Assembly (NCBI GenBank): GCA_938042265.1
Contig: CALIRN010000280.1
Location: 1 to 5,680 of the forward strand
Direction: 5' to 3'
From: an uncultured Eubacteriaceae bacterium
GTDB taxonomy: Bacteria > Bacillota > Clostridia > Lachnospirales > CAG-274
DNA: 5,680 nucleotides
Below the pieces are notes generated by a model. It saw nothing but the letters and a program-made list of their open reading frames with translations, searched no databases and was not told where the DNA came from. This document shows positions 5,601 through 5,680 of the stretch, piece after piece. Made by a program: the position numbers and the translations under genes. Every line of letters begins with the position of its first letter. The stretch's first letter is position 1.

Positions 5601-5680
5601 CGGAATGAAGCTCATATCTATATCGTATGTTTTCACCTGCGCTGTTTTTGATATATTGGTTAAATAGCTTATCACGATTA
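2629..5680 (-). CDS. Large multidomain surface metallopeptidase (M64/CLCA-like), 5' end beyond window
   Basis: The frame is open from the right edge to the TAA at 2629-2631: 1016 residues, numbered here from the first full codon (5677-5679). The true start and any signal peptide lie outside. Residues 1-216 precede the catalytic site. His217-Glu218-x-x-His221 then six residues then Asp228-Glu229-Tyr230 is a zinc site of the HExxHxxxxxxDEY type seen in M64 peptidases and the CLCA protease domain. GLMGNQ (Met256) could be the Met-turn, and Cys294/Cys299 follow. Residues about 340-600 look beta-rich and are unrecognised; about 601-699 is FN3-like. Acidic TSP3-like calcium motifs lie at 702-751 (DRDDDGIPDWW; DDDNDGLTNLEEY...DPTDP). 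Residues 757-845 are a Big2 domain, 846-884 a Ser/Thr/Glu-rich linker, and 885-1016 a copper-amine-oxidase-N-like stalk domain with two half-repeats (MVPLRFVS; MFIPFRALG). No LPXTG or C-terminal membrane anchor is seen. Probably exported; substrate unknown. The peptidase and domain calls rest on motifs alone. Confidence 0.85.
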   Translation of the reverse strand, partial: NRDKLFNQYIKNSAGENIRYRYELHSETIDTNGNWVGIKLSEIKNNSELALKEPRMLVSLSVAYLASNDTSKSEEYYQSIKTMMNYASENLAQTTDGHIFIDKVYILNTDNKNNFYLNVVEDSNTYYVDIDAAKNVSMADIRIETDDLTNDDPTHTIVSNVNRIRGFYNDKTSFSDKSSYISSIDSFSRVQMSANEGGCWYNKITENPEQYSKTVTHELGHYLMAFLDEYLSPNKDENGIFIQFENWDIINSFGLMGNQHYEIEMSKDFKYPNLEKDENGYYTNTLLGTVQTICRGMSCENSLSMLLQSGSAYLTNTFYEYYEGSEKASQTEQLYPTGGLPASYDYADNGEHRRAEYSYAALDDSDFIDLRAIKTGGSGAIEAYSNEPSATSEKLADIAINGKTLEVAPIKVGTVSVYERNANSSEYAELSLSEKNGKYYTTLQLDDGRSTEIKVVVANDTEALSNYYYIEKSFSYEKGYVFTDINNSTQAYVVPEGKNQYDFIAHNFTYTNGDYSSVNQSLEISSANKTAFTGEIYSVASINDNIDYSSVSWFKYADGKWTQLATDISNEENMNIGARADLQGEGVYVLMAKESSTAKLNTVNNLTYKTAKDRDGVIYLSFNDTNDSSLIGYYDIYYSDIPFNSVTDEGVHHERAYAGQALYLLDLTDRNKTSYVGIVAIGKDGSASDISKIITVTTGEADRDDDGIPDWWCDKYLLWGDYGKDIAAYDDDNDGLTNLEEYQLSSDPTDPYSPVYTEIVPVNSINIKSKSRTIAIGSSTTLTAGILPANATNKGVNWYVDDTSVVQITPKDTACIVTGLTAGTATITAVSLDGGYTSEIEIIVNEVVESNYSNGKSSSKASVIATTTTEEATEATTSALTDAVKVTIGKKAIIIGENSYNMDVAPYIQDSSNSTMVPLRFVSLAICGGDIVQADNSNIIAWDSISKTATINANGNIIKFTAGSNIMLINNKPIVMENGVKAEISNGRMFIPFRALGKALGVNVEWDAETKTAIYK
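2632..3027 (-). other. C-terminal copper-amine-oxidase-N-like stalk domain
   Basis: The last 132 residues contain the hallmark VPLRFVS...AWD...KTATI and IPFRALGKALG...EWDAETKTA half-repeats of the domain family named after the copper amine oxidase N-terminal domain. In Clostridia it ends many exported proteins and probably serves as a non-catalytic surface module; no amine oxidase catalytic domain is present. The first half-repeat carries a few extra residues (ICGGDIVQADNSN). Confidence 0.85.
3427..3576 (-). other. Calcium-binding TSP3-like repeat pair
   Basis: Two Asp-rich DxDxDG loops (DRDDDGIPDWW and DDDNDGLTNLEEY) joined by a segment of about 15-20 residues and closed by SSDPTDP. This is the common arrangement of bacterial thrombospondin-type-3-like calcium spacers in secreted proteins. 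It is expected to stiffen the stalk between the FN3-like and Big2 domains when calcium is bound. Confidence 0.8.
4990..5031 (-). other. Predicted zinc-binding catalytic motif of the metallopeptidase
   Basis: Encodes HELGHYLMAFLDEY. His217 and His221 are the predicted first two zinc ligands and Glu218 the general base. Asp228 is the likely third ligand by analogy with the HEXXHXXXGXXDE pattern of CLCA proteins, where Ala225 here replaces the usual Gly. The preceding TVT and the following Tyr also fit M64-type sites. Confidence 0.75.

Overview
The window looks like chromosomal DNA from a low-to-moderate GC Firmicute, most likely an anaerobic gut-type member of the Clostridia (Lachnospiraceae/Oscillospiraceae-like). 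This rests on sigma-A type promoters in AT-rich spacers, strong AGGAGG-like ribosome binding sites, a KDPG aldolase carrying an extra C-terminal domain, a long PRPP synthetase variant, and a surface protein ending in Big2 and copper-amine-oxidase-N-like 'stalk' modules. The lineage is an inference from style; no rRNA or marker gene is present.

Layout, left to right. Positions 1-92 (minus) hold the first 30 codons of an EamA/DMT-type membrane transporter that runs off the left edge. Positions 111-138 are an intrinsic terminator for the next gene. Positions 174-1136 (minus) encode a two-domain protein: KDPG/KHG aldolase (Eda) fused to a VOC/glyoxalase-fold domain. Positions 1137-1427 are a divergent intergenic region with one good promoter for each flanking gene, A-tracts and nested inverted repeats. 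Positions 1428-2570 (plus) encode a 380-residue ribose-phosphate pyrophosphokinase (PRPP synthetase). Positions 2571-2628 contain a hairpin that can terminate transcription from both sides. Positions 2629-5680 (minus) are one uninterrupted reading frame of at least 1016 residues, open at the right edge. It encodes a large multidomain surface or secreted protein with a zinc-metallopeptidase motif of the HExxH...DEY type (M64/CLCA-like), then beta-sandwich/FN3-like regions, calcium-binding TSP3-like repeats, a Big2 domain, a Ser/Thr-rich linker and a C-terminal stalk domain.

Functional picture. Eda splits keto-deoxy sugar acid phosphates to pyruvate and glyceraldehyde-3-phosphate, at the end of hexuronate or Entner-Doudoroff catabolism. 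Prs makes PRPP for nucleotide, His, Trp and NAD synthesis. They are divergent housekeeping genes and need not be functionally linked. The large metallopeptidase is convergent to prs, insulated by the terminator, and probably acts outside the cell on host or microbial (glyco)protein; no substrate can be read from the sequence. I see no CRISPR array, insertion sequence, tRNA, rRNA or phage gene. The least ordinary item is the metallopeptidase, whose catalytic-site layout resembles the N-terminal protease domain of CLCA proteins and M64 peptidases.
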